Assembly (NCBI GenBank): GCA_021770095.1
Contig: JAETRQ010000017.1
Span: forward strand, 1-34,246
DNA length: 34,246 bases
Source: Eubacteriaceae bacterium
GTDB lineage: Bacteria; Bacillota; Clostridia; Oscillospirales; Acutalibacteraceae
Direction: 5' to 3'
A program made the translations under genes and the position numbers. Under the pieces are notes generated by a model. It had not been told where the DNA came from and did not search any database. It saw nothing but the letters and a program-made list of their open reading frames with translations. Of this stretch, positions 6,546-14,838 are shown in pieces (position 1 is the first letter of the stretch; every line of letters starts with the position of its first letter).

Positions 6546-7433
6546 TATCTAAACTTTTGCAGATACCAAAAAGGGTTAAACCCCAAAACAATTAAAGCTT
6601 ATACTATTGACCTTAGGCAGTATTATGAGTTCAATTTATGTTCTGATTATGATTGGTTCGAGAAATCTGGATTAAGTGAATACATATATGAACTGCATAA
6701 ACAATATAAGCCTAAAACTGCCAAAAGAAAAATTGCGTGTTTGAAAGCATTTTTTCATTATCTTGAGTTAGAAGAGATATTAGAAATCAATCCATTTAAC
6801 AAGATTCAAACTAAGTTTCAGGAACCATTTGTTTTACCTCGCACAATCCCATTAAAAACTATAAAAAAATTGCTTAAAACGGTTTACAAGGAAAAGAACA
6901 AGCCTATGTCAGACTATCGAAAAAGTGTGGTACTTCGTGACATTGCAATGTTTGAAATCATGTTTGCAACAGGCATGAGGATTTCAGAAATATGCTCTTT
7001 AAAAAATGATGATATTGACTTGAAAAACAAATTTATCCGCGTATATGGCAAAGGCTCCAAAGAGCGACTCATTCAAATTGAGAATTCGGATGTAATCAAC
7101 GCACTTAAAGAGTACCAAAACCATAATCATTCAAAAACTGAATATTTCTTCACAAACAAACTTGATAACAGATTATCCGAACAATCCGTCCGATTTATGA
7201 TAAATCATTATGTAAAGCTTGCCGGTATTGATATACATATAACCCCACATATGTTTCGCCATTCATTTGCTACCCTGCTGCTTGAAGAAGATGTTGATAT
7301 ACGGTATATTCAGCAGCTGCTTGGCCATAGTTCTATCACAACAACGCAAATTTACACCCATATCAGTATGAAAAAGCAGCGAAATATTCTTGCAAAAAAG
7401 CATCCAAGAAATAAAATGGATTTATCCCTGTAA
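6531..7433 (+). CDS. Tyrosine recombinase/integrase, Xer-like, 5' end in the inverted repeat
   Basis: A tyrosine recombinase whose frame is open from 6531 (about 300 codons, the usual Xer length). The N-terminal SAM-like DNA-binding domain is recognisable (QKGLNPKTIKAYTIDLRQYY, from about codon 13). The catalytic domain has all key residues: Arg in ATGMRISE, Lys in GKGSK, HMFRHSF, LGHSSI and the Tyr of IYTHIS. No ATG, GTG or TTG precedes the N-terminal domain after the in-frame TAA at 6528; only ATT (6531) or ATC remain, and no Shine-Dalgarno is visible. The next usable start, TTG at 6741, would lose most of the N-terminal domain. Either a rare ATT start is used or the gene lost its first codons. 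Lying against the repeat, it is the natural candidate to invert 1-6545. Confidence 0.85.
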   Translation: MILYLYLNFCRYQKGLNPKTIKAYTIDLRQYYEFNLCSDYDWFEKSGLSEYIYELHKQYKPKTAKRKIACLKAFFHYLELEEILEINPFNKIQTKFQEPFVLPRTIPLKTIKKLLKTVYKEKNKPMSDYRKSVVLRDIAMFEIMFATGMRISEICSLKNDDIDLKNKFIRVYGKGSKERLIQIENSDVINALKEYQNHNHSKTEYFFTNKLDNRLSEQSVRFMINHYVKLAGIDIHITPHMFRHSFATLLLEEDVDIRYIQQLLGHSSITTTQIYTHISMKKQRNILAKKHPRNKMDLSL

Positions 7434-7621
7434 AATATATAAATTCACAGTTTAAATATAGGCAATATATATAATTTGTCAATGCAAAATACAAAACTGC
7501 TCATTTTTTCGACAAAATTGTATCATTTTTGGGTATTGACAAGAAAAACAACAATATTTTTGCCTTCATAATATATAGTGTCTAAAATGCCAAAAGGTAA
7601 CAAAAATTTTTTAGATTTTTT

Positions 7622-7656
7622 CAAAAAAATTCCCTATTCAGGAAAATGAATAGGGA
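7622..7656 (-). terminator. Rho-independent terminator after tnpV
   Basis: The stem TCCCTATTCA / TGAATAGGGA (7631-7656, 6-nt loop) is followed on the minus strand by ATTTTTTTG, just below the tnpV stop. On the plus strand the T-run is short (ATTTTG), so it may only weakly stop rightward transcripts from the recombinase. Confidence 0.85.
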
Positions 7657-7665
7657 TTTTGTGGG

Positions 7666-8043
7666 TTATTCTGTTTTATTGTAGGTGAAAATCAGTTCAT
7701 CAAATATGATTTCTCGGACTTGGTTTGCGATGTTATTCATCTGCTGTACCCAGAGCATTTGATTTTCTGCTTTAAGTTGTTCGGTTATGCCCTGCTTTGC
7801 TGCAAATTCTTTGATAAGTTTATCATACATTTCTTTTGCCTGTTTATCTATTGTTTCAAGATAATCGGCAACGGTCATTTTGCAGAGCATTGAGTAATAG
7901 ATTGCTGGATGAAATTCACGCAGATAATTTGCGTGGCGGTGCCCCCAAATGCCTATCTCTCTTTTGGGTTGATTTGCTTCTTTGAAATTGGGATAATTCA
8001 GTCCGTCAATTTCAACATATGTAAGATTGTTTTGCACTTTCAT
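7666..8043 (-). CDS. tnpV: TnpV family transposon-encoded protein
   Basis: A 125-residue protein that matches the TnpV family of small proteins carried on Clostridia transposons and integrative elements. Recognisable parts are an N-terminal segment with YPNF, GIWGHRHANYLREFHPAIYY, a helical LETIDKQAKEMYDKL section, GITEQLKAENQMLWVQQMN and a C-terminal REIIFDELI helix. The molecular role of TnpV is not established. AAGGAGAA precedes the ATG. It is the last gene before the spoVAD junction, which marks it as the right-end gene of the element. A terminator follows at 7622-7656. Confidence 0.88.
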   Translation of the reverse strand: MKVQNNLTYVEIDGLNYPNFKEANQPKREIGIWGHRHANYLREFHPAIYYSMLCKMTVADYLETIDKQAKEMYDKLIKEFAAKQGITEQLKAENQMLWVQQMNNIANQVREIIFDELIFTYNKTE

Positions 8044-8128
8044 TGAATAAGTTCTCCTTAAATTTGATTAAGGTGAGGCTGAAAAAACTCCTTTCATAAG
8101 ATTTTGTGTAGAAAAATTGCGTATCACC

Positions 8129-8767
8129 TTATGGTCTTATTCTACCATCTACAGGTGCCATGGCGGCACCCATATTGTTTGCATCGGTGATGCCTAAATC
8201 TGTTATTGTGCCGATTTGTATTGCGTTGATTTTTATTCCTTCTCCTTCTTTTTTCAGAACAGCACTGCCGGCACCTGTTACGGTCCATTGGGCGGTAGGA
8301 GGTCTTTGTCCGCCATATTCAAGCGGAAAACGGAATTGCCTTTCACTTGAGCAAAAGTGGCTTGACGTTCCTGCTACAATGCACTGCGCACCGCTGTCTA
8401 TAAGCATTGAACCAACACAAAGTGACAATGCCATGGTTGAACAGGCTCCATAGAGACCGATTGACGGAATTTCCAAATCTTTAAGGGCAAATGCAGAACC
8501 CATACATTGATCAAGCAAATCACCGCTGAGTACAAAATCCACCTGACTCGGACTGCAGCCGGCTGAGGATAATGCCCTGATAATAGCATCGTGCAGCATT
8601 GCGGACTCTGCCAATTCAAAAGACTGCTGACCCATAGTTGTATCCTCAAATATGGCATCAAAATCCTCGGCAAGAGGGCCTTCGCCTTCTTTTTTACCGA
8701 CCACACCTGCATGACCGATTATAATCGGCGGAGTATCAAAAAATATAGTTTTACCTTTTTTGTGCAT
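8129..8767 (-). pseudogene. spoVAD: spoVAD, 5' part only, interrupted by the element
   Basis: Stage V sporulation protein AD, a thiolase-like protein of the SpoVA dipicolinic-acid channel needed for DPA uptake into spores. Seen: EGPLAEDFD, the active-site-like GACSTMALS, SSHFCSSERQFRFPLEYGGQ, TGAGSAV and ITDANNMGAAMAP, all in SpoVAD order. Full proteins have about 335-340 residues. This frame stops about 212 residues from the chosen start, with a short unrelated tail after AMAP, so the C-terminal third is missing. The ATG at 8767 is preferred over one at 8818: GAGGTG lies 7 nt upstream and the protein then begins like the family. The missing 3' part may lie beyond the left end of the element. 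The usual partners spoVAC and spoVAE are not visible. Confidence 0.88.
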
Positions 8768-8803
8768 AAAAAAACACCTCGGTATTATTCTAACCAAGGT
8801 GTT
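8768..8803 (-). terminator. Hairpin plus U-run between neopullulanase and spoVAD, containing the spoVAD ribosome site
   Basis: The stem CCAAGGTGTT / AACACCTCGG (plus-strand 8794-8803 and 8773-8782, one mismatch) ends in seven U's on the minus strand that touch the spoVAD ATG. The GAGGTG ribosome site of spoVAD is in the 3' arm. It reads as the terminator of the upstream glycosidase gene. A T-run on the other side makes it potentially bidirectional. Confidence 0.75.
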
Positions 8804-8848
8804 CTTTTTTATATTCATATTTCATGTGTAAAAATTTCCATTTAAAAG

Positions 8849-10702
8849 TTATCTTGAAAACATTGCGTATCTGTAAGCGGGTAAGGTTATATAACCATTT
8901 TCACATTTAAAATCAAAATAAGGATATGAATTATCCCATTCTTCACCAACATAAATCATTGAGGTTGCATCATTATTATTAATTGCAACCAAAATGCGAT
9001 TTTCACCGCTGATACGTTCATAGGCAATTGCAGAATTTTCACAAAAGACAGGTACGAATTCACCGTCAATCAGCGCCTTTGCTCCGTTTCTGATTTGTCC
9101 CAAACGCTTATACCACTTAAGCAATTCTTCATTTTTATTTTCCCAATCCATACATGCACGGTTGAACGGATCTTTCATTCCCTGCATACCGATTTCATCA
9201 CCATAATAAACGGACGGCACACCCGGAAGAGTAAACTGAATAAGCGATGCCATCTTCATCATAGATATGCCTTTGAGATAATCAAAATCAGAAAGTGTAT
9301 TATGATTGAACTGCCATTCCCTGCTTTGCCCTTCACAATCCGGACCGGCAAGGCGGGTTATGGCACGTTCGGTATCATGCGTACCTATATGATTCATCAG
9401 TACATTGATAGCCTGCGGCGGATAATTTTCAACAATACGCATTACAGAATTAAAAAATGCATTGCCGTTGCCGAATTTGACAAAATTAAGGATTGCATCT
9501 GCAAATGGATAATTCATAACAGAATCCAATTGCTTGCCAAGAAAATAACGCCTTCGTTCTCCGTAAGCAAACTTTGTTGTGGCATCTTCCCAGACTTCAC
9601 CGATAATGATTGCATTTTCATTTTCTTCCTTAACTGCAACACGCAAATCATCAAGAAAAATATCAGGCAGTTCGTCTGCAACATCGAGCCGCCATCCGCT
9701 TATTCCGCAGCGAAGCCATTTGCGCAGCACACCGTTTTTGCCACAGATAAAATCACGGTAACTTTCCTCCTCCTCAATAATTTCAGGAAGAAGTTTTATC
9801 CCCCACCAAGCATGATAATTGTCAGGATAATCAATAAATTTGTACCATGAAAAATATGGACTGGAGATTGAATTGTATGCACCGACAGTATCATATCGGT
9901 TATACATATTAAAATATTTGCTGTCACACCCTGTGTGGCTGAAAACGCCGTCAAGAATAATAGAGATACCATATTTATCTCTTGCAGCAGTACACAGGTC
10001 TTTCAAATCCTGCTCTGTACCGAGCAGCGGGTCAACAGTCTCATAATCGGCAGTATCATATCTGTGATTAGAATGTGCCTCAAAAATCGGATTCAGATAA
10101 ATACAGGTAACACCCAAATCAGCAATGTATTGCAGTTTTTGTTCTATACCCTTCAAATCACCGCAGAAATAATCATTGTTCCAAATACCGTTCATCTGTT
10201 CTTCATGCCAGAACGGAACATCACCCCACTGACGCATAACGCGGCTTTGCGGTACATTATTCTTAGGTTCTTTGGAATCATAAAAACGGTCAGGAAAAAT
10301 CTGATAAATAATTCCACCTTTTAAAAAGTCGGGCGTTTTAAAATTCTTATCATACACTGTTTGCTGGAAATCATCACCATCAGCAGTAAAATCACCTTTA
10401 CCGTCACCTATATTTTTGATAAAAGATTTTCCCCACGGCGTATCAAGTTCAAAATGATAAAAATACAAACCTTCTGTTGTGGCAGAAAAGTGCAGTTCCC
10501 AATATTCAAAATCATCACCGCACATACCCGCCCAGAACATACCATAATAAGCTGTATCCTCGCCTTCTTTTGTTACAGCTAACACAGCACAACTGCAATG
10601 GCACGCTCTTGGAACAACAATTCTGAATTTGCACAATTCATCCGTTGCAAGAGCAGATATTTTTGATTTGTATGCTTTATCCCTTGAATTATAAATCAGC
10701 AT
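8849..10702 (-). CDS. GH13 alpha-amylase family enzyme, neopullulanase/cyclomaltodextrinase-like
   Basis: A 617-residue glycoside hydrolase, probably acting in the cytoplasm on maltodextrins or pullulan fragments (no signal peptide seen). An N-terminal beta-sandwich-like region of about 120 residues precedes the (beta/alpha)8 domain. The four GH13 regions are visible: DGVFSHTG (I), GWRLDVADEL with the nucleophile Asp (II), GEVWE with the acid/base Glu (III) and HIGTHDTER with the stabilising Asp (IV). GGIIYQIFPDRFYDS is typical of the neopullulanase subgroup. The ATG at 10702 is chosen over an upstream GTG because GGAG lies 6 nt before it. It follows glycogen phosphorylase on the same strand with a hairpin between them, which fits joint alpha-glucan use. 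Confidence 0.9.
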   Translation of the reverse strand: MLIYNSRDKAYKSKISALATDELCKFRIVVPRACHCSCAVLAVTKEGEDTAYYGMFWAGMCGDDFEYWELHFSATTEGLYFYHFELDTPWGKSFIKNIGDGKGDFTADGDDFQQTVYDKNFKTPDFLKGGIIYQIFPDRFYDSKEPKNNVPQSRVMRQWGDVPFWHEEQMNGIWNNDYFCGDLKGIEQKLQYIADLGVTCIYLNPIFEAHSNHRYDTADYETVDPLLGTEQDLKDLCTAARDKYGISIILDGVFSHTGCDSKYFNMYNRYDTVGAYNSISSPYFSWYKFIDYPDNYHAWWGIKLLPEIIEEEESYRDFICGKNGVLRKWLRCGISGWRLDVADELPDIFLDDLRVAVKEENENAIIIGEVWEDATTKFAYGERRRYFLGKQLDSVMNYPFADAILNFVKFGNGNAFFNSVMRIVENYPPQAINVLMNHIGTHDTERAITRLAGPDCEGQSREWQFNHNTLSDFDYLKGISMMKMASLIQFTLPGVPSVYYGDEIGMQGMKDPFNRACMDWENKNEELLKWYKRLGQIRNGAKALIDGEFVPVFCENSAIAYERISGENRILVAINNNDATSMIYVGEEWDNSYPYFDFKCENGYITLPAYRYAMFSR

Positions 10703-10719
10703 ATTTATCTCCACACGCT

Positions 10720-10749
10720 AAAAGGCACGGTATGCTTATCGTGCCTTTT
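10720..10749 (-). terminator. Hairpin between glgP and the neopullulanase gene
   Basis: The perfect 10-bp stem AAAAGGCACG / CGTGCCTTTT has a loop of about 10 nt. On the minus strand the U-run is only the four U's of the stem, followed by AGCG. It lies just after the glgP stop and 18 bp before the next start codon, so it may terminate partly or stabilise the glgP end. Confidence 0.6.
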
Positions 10750-10767
10750 AATAGAATTCATTATTGA

Positions 10768-13278
10768 TTACTTTGCTTTCTTAGCAGCCTTTTTTGTTTT
10801 TGATGCTGTAGTCTTTCCTGCTTTTTTTGCAGGTGACATAGGTGCAGGTTTTTTTGATGTTTTCATACTTTCTTCTGCAAAAGTAACAGGCTTGGTATTC
10901 CAAATATTATTTGCGTAATCCATAACAGAACGGTCTGCGCTGAATATACCGGCACCGCTGATGTTCATAAGTGACATCTTTGCAAACGCCTGTCTGTCCT
11001 GATATGCTTTCGCTGAAATTTCCTGTACCTTTTGATAATCTGCAAAATCAGCAAGTGCCATATATGGGTCAACATTCATAAGTGAAGATGAAATCTCGCC
11101 GAATGTTTTACCATTAACACCATGGCTGATAAAGTCAACTGCATTCTTGAGCACATCATTATTATTGATATACTGCATCGGATAATATCCGGTTCTCTTT
11201 AACTGCTCAACTTCTTCAGTAGTCATACCGAAAATGAAGATATTATCTTCACCGACTGCATCATAAATTTCAACATTTGCACCATCCATTGTACCGATTG
11301 TTACAGCACCATTGAGCATCAGTTTCATATTACCTGTACCTGATGCTTCTGTACCGGCAAGTGAAATCTGCTCAGAAATATCTGCAGCCGGCATAAGTGC
11401 TTCGGCAAGAGATACACTGTAATCTTCAACAAATACAATTTTGATTCTGCCTTTAATATCAGGGTCATTATTAACAACCTTAGCAAGAGAATCAATCAGT
11501 TCAATAATCTTCTTTGCCATAAAGTAACCCGGTGCAGCCTTTGAAGCAAATATATATGTCCTCGGCTGGAATTCCATATTCGGATTAGCCTTAAGCATCT
11601 GATAATCAGCAATAATGTTCAAAACATTTAACTGCTGACGTTTATATTCGTGCAGACGCTTAACCTGAACATCAAAAATAGAAGTCGGGTCAATTTCGAT
11701 ACCGTTTCTCTTCTTAACAATATCGGCAAAACGTTCTTTGTTCGCAAGCTTGATTGCATTAATTCTGTCAAGAACCTGTGTATCGTCTTTATAATCACGG
11801 AGTTTGAGGAGTTCGTCACTCTTAGTGATAAACTTATCTCCAATAAGTTCTGTGATAAATTCGGTAAGTTGCGGATTAGACTGACAAATCCAACGTCTGA
11901 ACGCAATACCGTTTGTTACGTTTTTGAATTTATCAGGAGTAATTGTATAAAAATCATTGAATACTGTATCTTTAAGAATTTCTGAATGAAGCGCAGAAAC
12001 ACCGTTTACTGAGTGAGAACCTGCAACACAAAGATTAGCCATTCTGATTACTCCGCCGGATACGATTGCCATACGTTCAACCTTATCAGCATCCTGTGTA
12101 GCACCCCATACATAAGCACGGAAACGATTATCAATCTCTTTTGTAATTTCAAAAATTCTTGGAAGAAGTCTCTTATAAAGATCTTCACTCCAGCATTCAA
12201 GTGCTTCTTTCATAACAGTATGGTTTGTATAAGCCACTGTCTTTGTAACAATATTCCAAGCAGAATCCCAGTCATAACCGCACTCATCAAGCATAATTCT
12301 CATAAGTTCAGGAATTGCCATAGTAGGATGCGTATCATTGATATGAATTGCAACCTTTTCAGGAAGATTGTCAAGTGTACCATATTTTGTCAAATGACGC
12401 TGGATAATATCCTGAATGGAGGCAGAAACAAGGAAGTACTGCTGACGGAGTCTGAGTGACTTGCCTTCCTGTGTATTATCAGCAGGATAAAGAACCTTAG
12501 AAATAGCCTCTGCCATAGCGGATTGTTCCATAGCTTTGATATATGAGCCTGAATTGAAAAGTCCCATATCAAGTTCAGGTTTCCTTGCAGCCCAAAGACG
12601 AAGTCTTGCAACACCTTTGCCTTTACCTGAAACATACATATCGTAAGGTATGGCAATAACCGTATTGCAATCTCTGTGTTCAACATGGTGATAGTCTCCG
12701 TCCCAACTATCCTCAATCCATCCTTCAAACTTAACTTCAACTGAGCGTTCTTCTCTCGGCACAAGCCATACATCGCCGCCCGGAAGCCAAAAGTCAGGAA
12801 GTTCAGTCTGCCAGCCGTCAACCAATTTCTGCTTAAATATACCTGCCTCATATCTTATGGAATATCCCATTGACATAAATCCATTTGTTGCCAAACCGTC
12901 AAGATAACATGCAGCCAGTCTGCCAAGTCCACCGTTACCGAGACCTGCGTCCGGTTCCTGATCATAAAGTTTATCAAGTTTAACGTCAAAAGATTTGAGT
13001 GCTTCATCAAAAACATTTGTCAAATCAAGATTATATAAATTATTTTTTAATGAACGTCCCATCAGGAATTCCATACAAAGATAATAAATTTCCTTTGTAT
13101 CCTGTTTGCCGGCCTCATTTCTGAAGTCGCTGTTCATTTGTGAAAGCATATCGCGGACAATCATTGCAACTGCTTTGTAATATTGTTCATCAGTAGCAGT
13201 TTTAGGATCAACACCAAAAAAATGGCTCAGTTTGTCACTGATTGCTTTCTTTGCTTGTGCAACAGTCATCTTTTTCAT
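10768..13278 (-). CDS. glgP: Glycogen/maltodextrin phosphorylase with Lys/Ala-rich tail
   Basis: A GT35 alpha-glucan phosphorylase of about 836 residues. It releases glucose-1-phosphate from glycogen or maltodextrin. Seen: [21 protein letters not shown]-type motif (with DG here), the HINDTHP segment, RLHEYKRQQ, and the pyridoxal-phosphate lysine in [15 protein letters not shown], followed by [11 protein letters not shown]. The ATG at 13278, after GGGGGA, is preferred to one 30 bp upstream. The catalytic domain is complete. The last 30 or so residues are an added low-complexity tail rich in Lys, Ala, Ser, Thr and Pro (ends [11 protein letters not shown]), resembling histone-H1-like tails and not part of the usual enzyme. 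A near-consensus promoter lies upstream. Confidence 0.95.
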   Translation of the reverse strand: [836 protein letters not shown]

Positions 13279-13332
13279 ACAAATCCCCCAAAAAATTAAT
13301 ATTATCAATAATTATATTTCAATCTTTTGTAC

Positions 13333-13361
13333 ATTATATACTAAAAAAACTATTTTTGCAA
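13333..13361 (-). promoter_or_regulatory. Sigma-A-type promoter of glgP
   Basis: On the minus strand, TTGCAA (13356-13361), a 17-bp spacer, and a perfect TATAAT (13333-13338) lie about 55 bp before the glgP ATG. The gap from the flippase gene is 101 bp. Confidence 0.75.
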
Positions 13362-13379
13362 CACTAACCGGTAAACATA

Positions 13380-14813
13380 TTATTCCTGCGTTTTATTTCT
13401 TTTAAAAAATTTGTTCATAATCAGTGATAAAAGCTCAAGAATCGGTCTCAGATTAACCACAATCATCACAACAAATATTGCGCCCTCAATAACATAAAGC
13501 AGGATTCCGCTTTCAAGCTTGAGCATAAGAATACTCTGAACAATCAGGAGAAGCGTCTCAATAATCATCAGCGGTAATTTGAAATCAATTTTAATATAAC
13601 GTCTCGTATTTGTTCCTCTGGTGATAAATACCATCAGAAATGCACATACAGTTGCAAGTGCTGCACCGTTCGCTCCGAGTTTTGGTATCAACACAAGTCC
13701 CAGTATAATATTTGTTACTGCACCTGAAAGGGCGGTAAGCAATGACATAACCGACTTTTTCTCCGCCATATAGACAGATGCAAGGAAGTTGACTATGCAC
13801 GAATATGTTGTTGCGATAATAAGAATCGGTACATATTTCCACGATTCATAATAGGAAGGTGCAACAAGAATTTTAGTTATAACCTGACAGAATAGAATCA
13901 AGGCTGATGACACCGCAAAGACTCCGCCGCTGTAAACTCTGAAAACTTTTGTAAAGAAAGCCGCTCTGTCTTTGCTGTCATATTCATCAACAGCCGACAA
14001 CTGCCATGCATCAATAAATATTGTTGAAAACAGAATTACAAAATTAGGAATTTTTGATGCAGCTGTATAAAGACCGTTTGCTGATGTGTCCATAAAATAA
14101 GTAATCATATATCTGTTTGATACATTGATGATCCACCACAAAATAACTGTCGGCACTAACGGCGCACAATACTTAATCATTTGTGCACTGATGGATTTAT
14201 CAAGGCAATGCGGTTTTACATATTTATATAACTTTGCAGTAATGGTAAAGAAAATGACAGAACATGCATCGGAAGCAATAATTGCAACAATATATCCTGT
14301 AACGCCCCATTGGAAAGGACCAAGGAAAAGGATTGTAAACAAAAGGGTTGTTGCTGTTGCTATAATTCCGTCTATTGCGTAAAGTTTGACGTATCCGCTT
14401 CCGCGTACAAACTGCTGGCACAATTGCCTTAAACTCGACACAAGAACAAAAGTAACAATCAGGATTATATAGTCACCAAGTCTGAAGTCATTAATGGTAA
14501 TAAAACTGATTGGGTATGCAAAAAACAAAAAGATTGTAAAACCAATCAATGTTGTTCTGATTCCGACAGTAAATACATCGGCTTTATTAACCGCTTTATC
14601 CAGTGCAAATCTGAGCGCAGCGCTGTTAACCGCCAATGTGACAATCGGGATAAGAACATTTACTGTCTGCTGCACAAGGTCAGCAGCACCATAATCACCT
14701 GTACCCATCATCCTTGTAACAAAAGGCATCAGCAAAAAAGAAAGAATCTTTGATGAAAAAGTACCGATTGCAAATATTATAGTATTAGATGCAAGTTTTT
14801 TATATTTATCCAA
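13380..14813 (-). CDS. Polysaccharide biosynthesis flippase (Wzx/MurJ-like MOP superfamily)
   Basis: About 477 residues with some 12-14 hydrophobic helices and the MOP-family N-terminus (LASNTIIFAIGTFSSKILSF, then RMMGTGDYGAADL). It is predicted to flip lipid-linked sugar units across the membrane. The reading frame is open further upstream, but that part overlaps the preceding gene; GAAGGAG before a TTG at 14813 marks the likely start. It is the last gene of the proB-proA-propeller-flippase series, 25 bp after its neighbour. The glycan it would export cannot be told from this window. Confidence 0.85.
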   Translation of the reverse strand: MDKYKKLASNTIIFAIGTFSSKILSFLLMPFVTRMMGTGDYGAADLVQQTVNVLIPIVTLAVNSAALRFALDKAVNKADVFTVGIRTTLIGFTIFLFFAYPISFITINDFRLGDYIILIVTFVLVSSLRQLCQQFVRGSGYVKLYAIDGIIATATTLLFTILFLGPFQWGVTGYIVAIIASDACSVIFFTITAKLYKYVKPHCLDKSISAQMIKYCAPLVPTVILWWIINVSNRYMITYFMDTSANGLYTAASKIPNFVILFSTIFIDAWQLSAVDEYDSKDRAAFFTKVFRVYSGGVFAVSSALILFCQVITKILVAPSYYESWKYVPILIIATTYSCIVNFLASVYMAEKKSVMSLLTALSGAVTNIILGLVLIPKLGANGAALATVCAFLMVFITRGTNTRRYIKIDFKLPLMIIETLLLIVQSILMLKLESGILLYVIEGAIFVVMIVVNLRPILELLSLIMNKFFKRNKTQE

Positions 14814-14838
14814 AACTGAATACTCCTTCGTTTTTGAA

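Larger units (their letters stand above)
1..8150. mobile_element. Integrated AT-rich element, right part, inserted in spoVAD
   Basis: This block is visibly more AT-rich than the genes to its right. It holds a tyrosine recombinase, a TnpV-type gene and cargo. Its right limit is set by spoVAD, whose protein matches the family up to an AMAP motif (codons near 8150) and then runs into a few unrelated codons and a stop at 8129. The exact end cannot be fixed; I place it between 8129 and 8155. The left end lies outside the window. Seen: the truncation and the adjacent TnpV gene. Inferred: insertion of an element into spoVAD. An 8-bp inverted pair (8069-8076 and 8124-8131) and a 5-bp pair ATGGT/ACCAT near 8131-8148 lie by the junction and may belong to the recombination site. 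The recombinase that moves the whole element is probably not in view, because the site beside the visible recombinase does not resemble the spoVAD junction. Confidence 0.7.

Noticed and set aside
6542-6569. Promoter-like TTGGTA, 16 bp, TATAAA on the minus strand before rSAM-B
   Set aside because: A weak match in AT-rich DNA inside recombinase codons. If real it would give operon B its own fixed promoter and weaken the switch model, so it deserves mapping but not a feature.
6741-7433. TTG at 6741 as the recombinase start
   Set aside because: It would remove most of the N-terminal DNA-binding domain, which is clearly encoded upstream in the same frame.
7471-7570. 29-codon ORF starting ATGCAAAATACA after the recombinase
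   Set aside because: No ribosome site, no precursor-peptide features, and random-looking composition.
7536-7575. TTGACA at 7536 as a promoter
   Set aside because: No -10 element at a suitable distance; the TAATAT downstream is too far.
8160-8453. Rightward ORF opposite spoVAD, and similar long antisense frames over the Rhs, glgP and GH13 genes
   Set aside because: Shadow frames of conserved genes on the other strand, without ribosome sites or recognisable proteins.
8767-8818. ATG at 8818 as the spoVAD start
   Set aside because: The extra 17 residues are encoded by the terminator hairpin region and have no ribosome site; the 8767 start has GAGGTG and fits the family.
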